From: Dichetophora obliterata
Taxonomy: Eukaryota > Arthropoda > Insecta > Diptera > Sciomyzidae
Assembly: GCA_963920525.1 (NCBI GenBank)
Contig: OY986439.1
Span: 41,048,819-41,112,818 of the forward strand
Length of the DNA stretch: 64,000 nt
Direction of reading: 5' to 3'
Under the pieces are notes generated by a model that saw nothing but the letters and a program-made list of their open reading frames with translations, was not told the DNA's origin and made no database searches. The first letter of the stretch is position 1; the number at the start of each line of letters is the position of its first letter. The translations under genes were made by a program, and so were the position numbers. Positions 46,484 through 57,640 of the stretch are shown piece by piece.

Positions 46484-46572
46484 ACTCCTTCATAGCGGCT
46501 GAACCACTTTGCGATGCTTAGTTTGCGTTTGGCAGCCATTGACAGCAGACGATCTTGTGAATTTTGGGGAAA

Positions 46573-47628
46573 ATGGAAAAAAGTGAATTTCGTGTGCTCA
46601 TCAAGCATTATTTTCTGCGCAAAAAAACCATTACCCAAACCAAGAAAAGGCTTGATAAATATAATGGGGACTCTGCAACATCGCTTGAAAGTATTCACAA
46701 GTGGTTTACTGAAATCTTATGCGGTCGTACAAGCACAAGTGACACCGAACATTCTGGACGCTCAAATAAGGTCACCACACCAGAAATGGTCTGTAAAATT
46801 CACAATATCGTATTGGCCGATCGGAGAGTTAAAATGCACGAGATTGTTGAGGTTGTAGACATCTCAAACGAATGGTTGTGGAACATTTTGCGAACTCATT
46901 TGTATATGAAAAAACTATACGCAAGATGGGTGCCGCGTTTGCACATTATCGACCATAAATGCGATCGTGTGACTGATTCAAAAGCGTGTTTGGCGATGTG
47001 GAATAAAGATACGAAGGACTTTTTCAGTCAGTTAGTAACCGTGGACGAAACATGAATCCATCACTACACACCAGAGACAAAGGAGCAGTTGAAACAGTGG
47101 ACTTCACCGACCGAACGTGCTGCGAAAAAGGCGAAGAAGGCGAAGACGGTGCTATCGGCCGTAAAGGTTATGGCAACAGTATTTTGGAGTAAACGCATAA
47201 TCTACATCGATTACCTTCCACCGAAAAGAACGATCAATGGCAAATACTATGCAGCTGAATTGGACCATTTTAACTACGATTTCAAAGAAAAACGTCCTCT
47301 TTTGGCGAGAAAAAAAAGTCCCTTCCATCAAAACAATGCGCGCGTTCACACATGCCTAGCTCCCATGGCAAAATTACATGAATTCAAGTACGAATTGCTT
47401 CCTCATCTAGCATACTCTCCAGAGTTGGCCCCCTCCGACTATTTTCTGTTTCCAAACTTGAAGAAATGGCTCGGCGGAAAGAGATTCACCACCAGAGAGG
47501 AGCTCATCACAGAAACAGAGGCCTATTTTGAGGACTTTCCGAAAACGTATTTTTCTGATGGGATCAAAAAATTAGAGGAACGTTGCATGAAGTGTATCGA
47601 GCTAAAAGGAGACTATATTGAGAAATAA
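46573..47628 (+). pseudogene. Mariner transposase, inactivated
   Basis: 352 codons in one frame, the normal size for a mariner transposase, interrupted by one TGA at 47053-47055 where the family has Trp (VTVDET*IHHYTPETK). The N-terminal helix-turn-helix DNA-binding region is present. Of the D,D34D catalytic residues, the first (VDET) is kept, the second is Asn (HQNNARVHT instead of HQDNAR) and the third is Glu (YSPELAPSDYFLF instead of YSPDLAPSD). The 3' end has a possible TIR (CCGTTTGATATTTCCGTG in reverse, 47673-47690), but no matching 5' end was found. Three separate lesions make it inactive. Confidence 0.9.
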
Positions 47629-48227
47629 AACTTTTTTTTGCGGAAAAAATCATTCCTTCTTTCATTTTTCACGGAAATATCAAACGGCCCTTAGGAGTTA
47701 TGGCGGCATAAATGGCAGCAAATTTTTGTCAATTGCCTGAACATTTGGGAACAGTTTAAGCAACAGTTCCTTTTGGAATGCTAATTTTCTTTAATATTCT
47801 TTGGAAAACCTGTAACTTATTACAAATGGCTTGTCATGAGTTATTCTTATCCATTGTGTTATAAACCATTCAACTTTTCTATTTGGTTTGCTATTTGGCG
47901 TTGTAATTGTGTCGTAGAAATAAAATTTAAAGCTTTACTTTTTATAACTGCAAATGGTTTAGTCTTTCTTACTTGCCTTATCACCAATCATCAACCAATC
48001 ATCAGGAACAAAAATGTTTGGATAGAATTTTTTTTGCTTTTCGTTTAGATCGAAGTTCAACTTTCAATAGCATTTTGAATAGGAAAAAGCTAAAGAGGTC
48101 CAATCCATATACAATTTTCAGTATGTGGGTTGGAGAATTTTTCCATTTCCATAATGTAAAGGGTGGTTAAATTTTAAGCGCCGATGTTGATTTTGAATAA
48201 TTGTTTAGGAAATTGTTTAGGAAATTA

Positions 48228-49365
48228 CCCACCGGGAAAAAAGAATCAATTTTGTATGAAAAAAGAATCAATTCACTTTTCCAATCATTGATTCTAGAAT
48301 TCATTATTTTTAACATTGTGATGTTCTACAGAAAGTAGTACATTCTTTTCTGCCTTCCACTTGAATCACTGCTGAAATCGATTCTTTTATTCGCTTATAA
48401 AATGGATTTTTTTAAATGAAAAAAGTATGAATTTTTTGAATATGAGAAAAGTATGAATCACTAAGAAGCCCTTTTGGAATAGATATACATGAATGAATTC
48501 CATAATGCATAGGTTTGTATGGCAGAATTGAAAATCTTTTATTCTTTTTTAAACAATTAATAAAAAATGTTAATATAATAATTCAAATTAATAGAGATAA
48601 TTATTAGGTAATTTGAAAGAATAAATAATATTTAGACAGACGAGATTTAAATTATAATAGTACCACATTTATTGCAAAAATATTGATTTTTATGATGTAG
48701 GTTGTTCCTTTCGTTTTGCTTTGAATGTATCCTTATAGTATTTACATTTTGACTTGCGTATAGCTTCCTTCATATCTTTTTGGGACTGTTCCTGGTCGTA
48801 TCCTTCCTTGCAAATGCACTCTGCATTTAAAAAAACATTAAGAAATGAATTAAACAAGTAAAGAGCAATGGTTTTTCATAACTTACCAAACAATATATTA
48901 TTAAAATTTTCGAGCCTTCTGAAGCAGTTTGTTCCTTCAACGCTGACAAATCAAACAGAAAGTAAAATTTTTCAGAAACACGTGAAAGGAAAACAACAGA
49001 ACAATCGTTTTTCAAAAATTTCTGACAAAAACAAAAACATCAACAACAAACAGAAAATACAAATCACAACAGATTGATTCTTTTTTCGCTTATAGCAGAA
49101 TTTGTTTCAGAATCAATTCGTTTTTCACTTACCATAAAAGCAAGCAAGGAATCTAACAACATTTACCTTATTATAAATTGTTATATACTTCATAATCGAT
49201 TCCTGCAGCAATAAAAACGAATCAATAAATTTTTTGTTTATTGATTCCAATTCATAGGTTTTGCTCTAAAATTTATATATTCTTTGGAATACATTCTAAA
49301 ATGCATCACAAGAATCCATTCAATTCCTGATTTTTTTACGAATTAATTCTTATTTTCCCGGTGGG
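48228..49365. mobile_element. 1.14-kb TIR element with CCCACCGGGAAAA ends
   Basis: Ends CCCACCGGGAAAA and its reverse TTTTCCCGGTGGG, each next to TA (48226-48227 and 49366-49367). Subterminal AGAATCAATT-type words are repeated in both arms. It sits inside the transposon at 48157-50552, 70 bp from that element's left end. It carries a two-exon coding remnant on the minus strand. Confidence 0.8.
48690..48942 (-). pseudogene. Two-exon coding remnant inside a TIR element
   Basis: On the minus strand an acceptor TTTGTCAG leads into 48942-48887 (VEGTNCFRRLENFNNILF). A GTAAGT donor follows, then a 66-bp intron ending TGCAG, then 48820-48690 (CICKEGYDQEQSQKDMKEAI, RKSKCKYYKDTFKAKRK...). The two exons join in phase and complete a Glu codon. 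A stop is followed by AATAAA 20-30 bp on. The upstream exon or exons are missing. The lysine-rich C-terminus and VxGxNCxxRxE pattern suggest a Myb/MADF-type DNA-binding protein, but this is weak. It could be the element's own accessory gene or a captured host gene. Confidence 0.45.
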
Positions 49366-49408
49366 TATTGTCATTTCTTTTTATTATGATAATATTGGTG
49401 TGGTTCAA

Positions 49409-50438
49409 TTATGTATGGAACAAAATATTGGCCAAATGTCCGGCGCGACCTCGGCGGCACACCTCCATCCGATGGTCCAAATTTTCAATGATGCTGAGGC
49501 ATAATTGAGGTTCTATGCCGTTAATGTGCAGAATTATCTCATCCTTTAGCTCTTGAATTGTTGCTGGCTTATCAAGTACACTTTTTTTTTCAAATAACCC
49601 AAAAGAAAGAAGTCCAACGGTGTCAAATCACATGATCTTGTCGGCCAATTGACATCGCCACCACGTGAGATAACACGGCCATTGAATTTGTCGCGCAAAA
49701 GAGACATTGTTTCGTTAGCTGTGTGGCAAGTGGCACCGTCCTGTTGAAACCACATATCGTCCACATCCATATCTTCCAATTCGGGGACACCACTCACAGT
49801 AACTGCCTGACCGGCCTCAATTTGGAAAAAATACGGCCCGATGATGCCGCCAGCCCATAAACCGCACCAAACAGTCATTCTTTGTGGGTGTACTGGTTTT
49901 TCGACAATTACTCTTGGATTATCATTCGCCTAAATACGTCAATTCTGCTTATTGACGAATCCACTGAGGTGAAAATGTGCCTCATCACTGAAGATGATTT
50001 TCTTCGAAAATTGATCATCCACTGTTGCCATTTCTTGCCACCATTCTGACCATTGACGACGCTTGAAATGGTCAAGAGGCTTTAGTTCTTGAGTCAATTA
50101 CACCTTGTTAGCGTGTAAATGCAAGTCTTTATGCATAATGTTCATCAACGACTAGCGTGAGAGGTGCAATTGTTGGGCACGACGACGAGTTGAGCTGGAC
50201 GCTCTTTTGCAGTATTTTCTGCAGTACGAGCTGTATGAACATGTACTGGTGTTTTCACATCTCCTACAGACCCGGTTTGCTCAAATTTTTTCATGATTTT
50301 TCCGATTGTACGCACATTTGGACGATTAAATTGACCGAAAAAATCACGAAGTGCACGATATACATTTTGATTTAAACGTCCATTTTCAGAATAAGCCTGA
50401 ATAACTTTTACGCGTTGCTCGATTGTGTATATTTCCAT
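49409..50438 (-). pseudogene. Tc1/mariner-superfamily transposase, broken
   Basis: Starts MEIYTIEQRVKVIQAYSENG, with paired helix-turn-helix domains. The catalytic part has the motifs IIFSDEAHFHLSG, MWFQQDGATCHTA and DLTPLDFFLLGYLKKKV, a DD-about-36-D spacing. Stops and frameshifts break it: a stop after NCTSHASR, stops in the region 49920-50110, and a frameshift near 49560, after which the C-terminus (IQELKDEIILHINGIEPQL) continues to a stop at 49409-49411. The N-terminal part is homologous to the fragment at 22250-22600. Confidence 0.85.
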
Positions 50439-50651
50439 GGTTCAAATTCAATTAGTCTGATATTGAGAAGTGTCAAATTTAATGCAGAAAAAACTTGACC
50501 TTTAGGTGTGGTTTACATTCAACATGGGGCCTTAAAATTTAACCACCCTTTATTTTGTTAAAAAAGCCAAAGTGAAACTATTTGTTTTAACTGTTTCAAT
50601 AAGGCACACACTTAAGGACCACATTTTTCTTCAAAATATAAAGGTGTGCAA

Positions 50652-51124
50652 TAGACCGGTCGTTAAAAATAAATTTTGAAGTGCCGGGCAGATTCTGTTT
50701 CCTTTTGGTCTAAAACCATTAAATTTAAAATTTGGGGCTGATCGGATAATATTTAGTGGCCGCGCCCATCAACCAAAAATTTAAATACATGAAATATATT
50801 CACATAAAAAATTAACATGAAATACATTTTTTAGAATTTTTTCAAGGACGCAGTCTTGTAGGCAGAGGCTTGACGAACAATTTGGTGCATAAATCGTCCT
50901 TCTAGGATGTATGGTTTAGGAGTTATGGCCAAAAAACTGAAAAAAAAGTAAAAATTCACAAAAAAGGACATAAGAAATTAACATGAAATAAATGATGGGC
51001 GCGGCCACTAAATATTATCCGATCAGCCCCAAATTTTAGATTTAATGGTTTTAGACCAAAAGGAAATAAAATCTGCCCGGCACTTCAAAATCAGACACTT
51101 TTTTGGAAAATAACGACCGGTCTA
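50652..51124. mobile_element. 473-bp foldback element, 8-bp target duplication
   Basis: Ends TAGACCGGTCGTTA and its reverse, with arms of about 120 bp (shared GGGGCTGATCGGATAATATT, TAGTGGCCGCGCCCATC). The 8-bp repeat GTGTGCAA lies at 50644-50651 and 51125-51132; it is part of the mariner end, which reads continuously once one copy is removed. The 8-bp duplication suggests hAT-like mobilisation. No ORF. Confidence 0.8.
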
Positions 51125-51190
51125 GTGTGCAAGTATGAAGCCGCTGTTTTCATATAAATGGTTGCAGCTTCAATTGTGCTTATTGGGTTA

Positions 51191-53430
51191 CTAGCTGATA
51201 TAACCGGTGTTACTCGAGAGTCATTTATATAAACATTTTAACATACACTTCTCGATTAAATGTTTTTTAAAATCGGGAATAATGAAAAACATGTTGAATT
51301 TTATTTGAATTTTATTTAATTTAATTTTATTTATCTACCGTTAGAAAGGTACGAACATTAATCCAAAAAAGTTTAAGAAAATTTTTGTTGTTGGTGGTTC
51401 CATCTTTTGCGGTGAGCTAATTGAATTCAAAGAAGGGGTACGAAAAACATATTTTAAAAATTAAAAAGAATTTTTACATTTACTTAATCTTAAAGCAAGC
51501 ACAATAACCTTTTAAACATAATAAAAATAATGGTGGGAGTCAATGCGTTCTTGAGATATGGACATTTTAACGTCTAAAAAAAGATTTATATTAAAAAACA
51601 TATTGAACTTTTAAACAAAAAAAATTTTAATGAAATATATTAAAAACAGCGGAGTTATTGGCATTAAAAGTAAAAACTTTGATTTTCATATAATTTTTTT
51701 CTCATTATTAGCTATCAATGTTTTATGAAAATTCGTTGTGCTAAAAATGATTGTACCTACTAAAATTTCTATTAGATGCGTATTTTCATTGAAGATCAGG
51801 ATCATGTTATCACATTTGCAAGCAAAGCAAAAACAACAAAAAATCCAGCAAGTGAGCTGGACATTTAAATTGATCCAATTCTATGTTTTTAAGTGTTTAT
51901 GACGCTAGATGACGCTGCGACTGAAAAAACTGGCAGTACTGCATTATTTTACTTTTTAAAAGTTGGGTAGCAATAGCATTTTCGCAAAATATTTCGCAAA
52001 ACTTATCTGCTAGCTGCATAAGAACATCAGATATTCTTCTGTAAGCAGAAAATAGTGCCACCTGCCTGTAATCCCAAACGTGTGGGGTTAAATTTGAAGA
52101 AACTTTTGAAAAAATTTTTTTTCAGCTATTCACCGCAAGGTGTATGCATAGTTTGTACCCACACATTTTACAAATGTGGCGCCATCTATCTGTGAATTTA
52201 ACACACAGATCAAAACTAATGAAATAATTGTGCTGACCAGATGCGCAAATGTTTTATTATATCGCCATATAGCTGAAACTGATTACATGAAAATATTTAC
52301 TTTTACAGCATTCTTATTCACAGTTATCTTTTCAATAAAATTGTGATATATCTACAACATTTAAAGTACCATTCATAAAGATCTAAGCGACAACGGTGAC
52401 ACCATAGTGAGAAAAAATAGAGCCATCGCAACAAAACAAATTTAACAGGAGGGGCGGGGGGGGGGGGTGGGGAGGCAAAAATAAGTAGACCATTATAAAG
52501 AAGATTTTATATAATCCAAAATTTTCGTAATAACTTTCGACACACAACTGCATTCCCCAGAGATAAATGGGGACGTTCAAACTATATAGAGAATTTTAAC
52601 ACAAAACTAAGTTTCATTAATAGTCTGGTATGAAAAAATAGATTTTTTCACATAAATTATTTTTGAGACTTGAATTTTTTGTATAAAAACAACATTTAAT
52701 TTAAAAAAAATATATTTCGCGAAAAAAATCAAAGGGGGTACCCTTGTTGTTTTGATGAAAAAACAGTAAAATGATTTTTGCGCTTAGCTGGAAGAATTTT
52801 TGCAAATAAATGCTATGTCATATGAAAGGTAGTCAGATTTTCTATTTTTAATTGATTTCATTTTTACAACAACAACAACAATTTTTGAGTAATTTTTTGA
52901 GTAAAAAGTCAATATTTTGGACCTTTTTTGACAAAATCATAAAACATATATACACTGACTTAACGGTGCAGTTCAACCTATTTTTGTGAAGTGATTTAAT
53001 TGAACTTTTGAACAAAAAAAATTTGAATGAAATATATTAATGGACAGCGGAGATATTTGCATCGAAAGACCAAGCTTTGAATTTCATGTCGTTTTTTTCT
53101 CATTCTTAGGTAACGATGTTTTATGAAAAAGTCGTTGTACTAAAAATTTCTCCAATTTTGAAGATATGTGAGTGTTTTTGATGTCAAAATAACAAAAATT
53201 TTTTAAAATTAAATATACAATAATCTCCGATACTAAAAAGTTTTATAATAACAAAATTACCGTTAGTTGAAAAATTTCAGAGGGGGCATGGCAAAAACTA
53301 AGTATGTAACATTTTAAGTTGGGATAAATTTAATATGTGTACCTAGTTTGAGCGAAATCCGTTGAGCCGTTTAGATTTGTATAAAGGCAAAACAAACAAA
53401 CAAACAGAAAATGAGTTTTATTACTATAGA
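51191..53430 (-). mobile_element. Non-autonomous Helitron, minus strand
   Basis: In reverse, it begins TCTATAGTAATAAAACTCAT followed by GTTTGTTTGTTTGTTTTGCC and ends AACACCGGTTATATCAGCTAG. It is inserted between A and T. The 3' end resembles that of the Helitrons at 31-35 kb (CACCGG..TTCAGCTAG). 2.24 kb, no Rep/helicase. It contains a G-rich run at about 52448-52475. It lies in the 5' part of the mariner. Confidence 0.65.
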
Positions 53431-53534
53431 TTGTTTTTTTCAACTAGTTTGATTGTCTTGACATCTGGCAACACTGAGAGCCGCGCAAAAATAAAAAAGT
53501 TATTTGATAAAATAACTTTTTCAAATCGTTAAAA

Positions 53535-54167
53535 ATGTCCAGTTTCGTGCCAGAACACGTTGATTTGCGGACATCATTGCGTTTTTGTTTTCTTGTGTAA
53601 AAAAATGCAGCTGAGTCTCAACGATTGCTTGTGGAAGCATACGGAAATCATGTTCTCTCTGAAACAACTTTCAGAAAATGGTTTGGGCTGTTCAAAAAAG
53701 GCAATTTTGATGTCCAAAACGAAGAACGTGAAGGGCCCACAAAAAAGTTTGAAGATGCCGATTTGGAAGAATTGCTGGCTGAGGACGATGCGCAAACGCT
53801 ACAACAACTCGCAGAGAAGCTAGGCGATACTCGGCATGCCACTTCTCTTCGTTTACGAGAGATGGGAAAGATTCAAAAGGTCCCCGAGTACCAAAGTAGG
53901 CAGCACAAAGTAATTTTCCTGCATCACAATGCTCCGTCGCATGCGGCAAAACCGGTTCGGGGCACATTGGAAGCACTCAAGTGGGAAGAGTTGTTCCATG
54001 CGGCTTACTCGCCAGACTTTTCATCATCCGATTATCACTTGCTTGCATCGATGAGTGAGCAGGACTTCACTTCCTACGAAGATGTCGGAGAATGGCTCAA
54101 CGATTGGTTCGCTTCAAAAAGTACAAACTTTTACTGGCAAGGGATCCACAAACTACCACAAAGATGA
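53535..54167 (+). pseudogene. Mariner transposase, deleted and interrupted
   Basis: MSSFVPEHVDLRTSLRFCFL, an in-frame stop, then AESQRLLVEAYGNHVLSETT and FRKWFGLFKKGNFDVQN (DNA-binding half). After VPEYQ the frame jumps straight to KVIFLHHNAPSHAAKP, so the segment with the first catalytic Asp is deleted. The second Asp position is His (HHNAPSHAA); the third remains in YSPDFSSSDYHL. After a further stop at 54165 the homology continues to the target duplication at 54205 and resumes at 60134. Confidence 0.85.
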
Positions 54168-54197
54168 AATAAATGCATAAGTTCCTATGGAATATAC

Positions 54198-54205
54198 TGT
54201 GAATG
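54198..54205. repeat. Left 8-bp target duplication TGTGAATG
   Basis: Identical to 60126-60133; abuts the CATGGGCGTC end of the element to its right. Confidence 0.9.
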
Positions 54206-55128
54206 CATGGGCGTCCGCAGGATTTCTTCTAGGGGGGGGGCGGACAAAACAAAAATGTGTCTAGAATGAGCATAAAGAAAATTTAGCCTAAATAATTCTA
54301 CTTTAGGAGATTTTTGGTACTAATTACACATAGGAAAATCCAATATTTTTTAAAGATAAATCTTTCTCGTGTCATGCTCGAAATATGTACAAATTTTGTT
54401 TCCTATTTTTGCCATGTAAAATATTTCAATAATTTTTTGAAAAAGCAAATATTCTTAGTTGTTAAGAAAATTAAATAATGTGAGGTATTATTTATTTTTA
54501 AACAAAATCGCATTTTACACTGTCGAGCAGTGTTTTTTTTTTTCTTATGCGGCATTATGTGTTTCTAAGGGGTTTTGACATGGGAAACTCAAATACGAAA
54601 TCAGAATTTTCGTATCAGGCATAGTTTTTTGGTTATTTGAAAATAAGTGTTTTATTTTCCGTTAATATATTGAATGGGGACGATCGCTGAAAAATTTAGT
54701 AGCAACAGGTGGCAACATCAGCTCTTGTGTGATACTAAATCAATTTTATCACCACATTCTCTTTTAAATATCCTACGTAAATACCCCGCACCACACCTCT
54801 CACCAACAAAAACTGCGAATGCATTCGACGAAGGCATGCCTAACGGCTCCATTAGACTACTGACAGTAAATGAATCACCTGATTGGTGGTGTTTACACAT
54901 TTGGACAAGTTGTCAGTAGTCTAATGGAGCTTTTAGTCATTGTATATATATACCACGTTGTTCAGATAACCTATATACCACTTTGTTCTGATAACCTCCA
55001 AGTGATTATAGCAATATAGAACTGATTCTTTGTTGGACTGAATAAAATATTTTTGTGTGTCATGTAAGTGCATATTCCTCTTTCCACAGCAATTCAAACA
55101 TTAATGAAATCAAACTTTTCTCTAGAAA

Positions 55129-56792
55129 ATGTCTCGTCGCCGAGCTTGTCGGAATAATCCAGACAGTTTTTGCTACATCTGCGGAGAATTCACGTTTGCA
55201 AGACATAGAAAGAAAATTTCTCCCGTTATAAAGAAGGCTTACAAAAATTACTTTGGAATGGAGCTTGGAGATCAGAACAAGGACTGGGCGCCACATATTT
55301 GTTGTGCTACTTGTTACGTGAAATTAACAAACTGGTAAAATGGTAAATCTTCCATTTTGTTTGCAGCCCCAATGTCTTGGAGGGAGCAAAAAGACCACAT
55401 AACAGATTGTTATTTCTGTCTCACTAATGTTATAGGCTTTACAAGCAGGAAATCAAAGAGACACATCGTTTATCCAAATTTGCTGTCTGCAACCAGACCA
55501 GTGCCACACTCTCCCAGTGATCCAGTGCTCTCAAGATCAACAATTGAAAATGATACATATAGTGAAGTTGGAAGTGTTGGTCAGAAATTCCATCTTCTTC
55601 AGTCCATCTTCTTCTCCTGAAAATGATCCCACGTATCAGAGTACAAGTATACCAAACCGATTCTTTTTAACTCAGGCATATCTAAATGATTTAGTTCGCG
55701 ACTTAGGCTTAAGTAAACAAAAGTCAAAACTGCTAGAATCTAGGTTACAGGAATGTAATCTGCTCCATGAAGATACAAATTTTACTCTTTTCAGGCATAG
55801 AGAAAGTACTTTTCTTCCTTTTTTTACAAATGATAAAACTCTTACGTTCTGCAACGATGTGTGTGGCTTAATAAGAGCTCTAGATTTTGAATACGATCAC
55901 CGTGAATGGACGCCTCCATCTTTTTATAGACGCCTCCAAAATTAGTTTAAAGGCAGTCCTACTCCACATTGGAAACGTAATACCTTCCATCCCAATTGCC
56001 TATGCTATTATGGCTAAAGAATCATATGAAATTTTGGAGAATATGCTCGCATGTATCAAATACAATGACTAGAAATGGAAGATTTGTGGTGATCTGAAAA
56101 TCATTGCCATGATATTAGGAATGCAGCTGGGCGACACCAAATATGGGTGTTTTATATGTGAATGGGACAGTCGTGACAGAAGTTCCCATTATAAGAAAAA
56201 AAATTGGCCTCAACGAAAATGGAAACTAGGCGAAAAAAATTTACAGCGTACAAAACTTGTAGCTAGTGAAGATGTGCTCCTTCCACCACTTCATATCAAA
56301 TTAGGCCTCATGAAGCAATTTGTGAAGGCAATGGATAAAAGTGGAAGAGGATTTATGTACCTGTCAAGCAAATTTAATCGTCTTTCAACAGCAAAAATTA
56401 AGGAAGGTGTGTTTGTTGGCCCCCAGATTAGGCAACTTCAAAAGGACCCACATTTCGAAGCATGTCTGACGCCAGAAGAAAAACAAGCATGGACGTGCTT
56501 TAAGAACTTCACAAGAAACTTTATAGGAAAACGGAGAGTTCCCAACTACAAAGAATTAGTTGATGATATGCTTGTTGCATACAAAAACCTGGGATGCAAT
56601 ATGTGTTTGAAAGTGCAATATTTGCACTCTCATTTGGATTTCTTCCATGAATGCTGCAGCGACGTTTCTGATGAACATGGTGAAAGGTTCCACAAAGACA
56701 TTCTAACTTTAGAAAAGCGATTCGAAGGAAAATGGATGCCTATTGGAGGACTGCTGGAATATTGTACGAGAGTGCAAAGATGTTCAGCATAA
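55129..56792 (+). pseudogene. Unassigned transposon protein, possible DDE transposase
   Basis: Begins MSRRRACRNNPDSFCYICGE. The N-terminal zinc-binding region (CYIC ... CCATC, then DCYFC) resembles a ZAD-like finger. Next comes a conserved YLNDLVRDLGLSKQKSKLLE segment. A possible RNase-H core follows: LFIDASKISLKAVLLH (Asp at 55929), WKICGDLKIIAMILGMQ (Asp at 56091, 54 residues on), CFICEWDSRDR, LPPLHIKLGL, and HSHLDFF...SDEHGERFHKDI (Glu at 56682, 197 residues on). The order fits D-D-E with a long insertion domain. Lesions: stops at 55336-55338 and 56070-56072, frameshifts near 55600 and 55910. I recall similar uncharacterised proteins in many animal genomes but cannot name the family. Transposase function is inference. 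Confidence 0.6.
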
Positions 56793-57636
56793 AAGAAAGA
56801 AATAACATTATTAACTAATGGAAAATACATTTTTCTTGTTATTATTTTTCATGTTTTAAGATCTACTAATATCGGGTATTATATTTAGAAAAGCTTCTGT
56901 GGAATTAAATAAAGTTTACATTACATTTATGCAGAATGTTTTTTAATGCAACATAAAGAAAGGTGAACAAATTTAATTCCAAATTACTAAAAAACTGTGC
57001 CTGATGAACAAAATCTAAAAACATATTTTAAATCATGATATTAATAGCCATAAAAATCAGAATTCAGATACTCAGAAAAATAAAATGAATTTTTTTTGTA
57101 GAACAGTGTTACTTTCGAGCCCCCAAGTTTTCAACTTTTCAAATAAGAATACAAAAATTTGCCACTATTAAACAATACTTTTGTTTTGTTGGAAAACTGG
57201 AAAAAACAAGATTTTAGGCCATTTTTGGAGGTATATAACTTCTAAACCAATTGGGGGCGGCCAGAAAATTTTTAGATTTGGATTGAGGAAGTCAAAATAC
57301 ATATAATCCGCAAAATTTAAAAAGTAGAGTTTCGTTATTCTTGAAATGCTTGTCCAGCATGCTAAAGAAGATATTTTTGACCGGATCTTATACCGCACAT
57401 TACCATACATTTGACACCTATTCACAACATCATTATTATATGATTAATTTAAAAAAAGTTTTTTTGATTCTAAACGTGAATTCAAAATGAAAAAAATTAA
57501 AAATTCAAAAATGAATAAATATATTTCTGGGTTGTGGGTTCCATACTTTTTCTTAACATATTCCAGAACCTCTCTGCAAGGTTTGATTCTGAATCCTGAA
57601 TTTAATATAAGCACGTGACGCTAAAAAACGTGAACT
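56793..57636. other. 3' part of the unassigned element, no gene
   Basis: AT-rich; no further ORF of note between the family gene and the nested piggyBac. Confidence 0.5.
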
Positions 57637-57640
57637 TTAA

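Larger units (their letters stand above)
48157..50552 (-). mobile_element. Tc1/mariner-superfamily element with nested insertion
   Basis: Perfect or near-perfect 22-bp ends: TAAAGGGTGGTTAAATTTTA at 48157 and its reverse at 50552, including the TA target. It is 2.4 kb, but 1.26 kb without the nested element (48228-49365), a normal size for this superfamily. It encodes a broken transposase on the minus strand. Confidence 0.88.

Noticed and set aside
52383..52580. Proline-rich short frame and G-rich run inside the Helitron
   Set aside because: Low-complexity G tract (about 52448-52475); no evidence of a gene. It might be a G-quadruplex, but nothing else supports a role.
55322..55368. Possible short intron (GTAAAA...TTTGCAG) explaining the stop at 55336
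   Set aside because: Only about 35 bp long, below the usual minimum in flies, and the residues after the stop (NGK) fit the family without splicing. A nonsense mutation is simpler.
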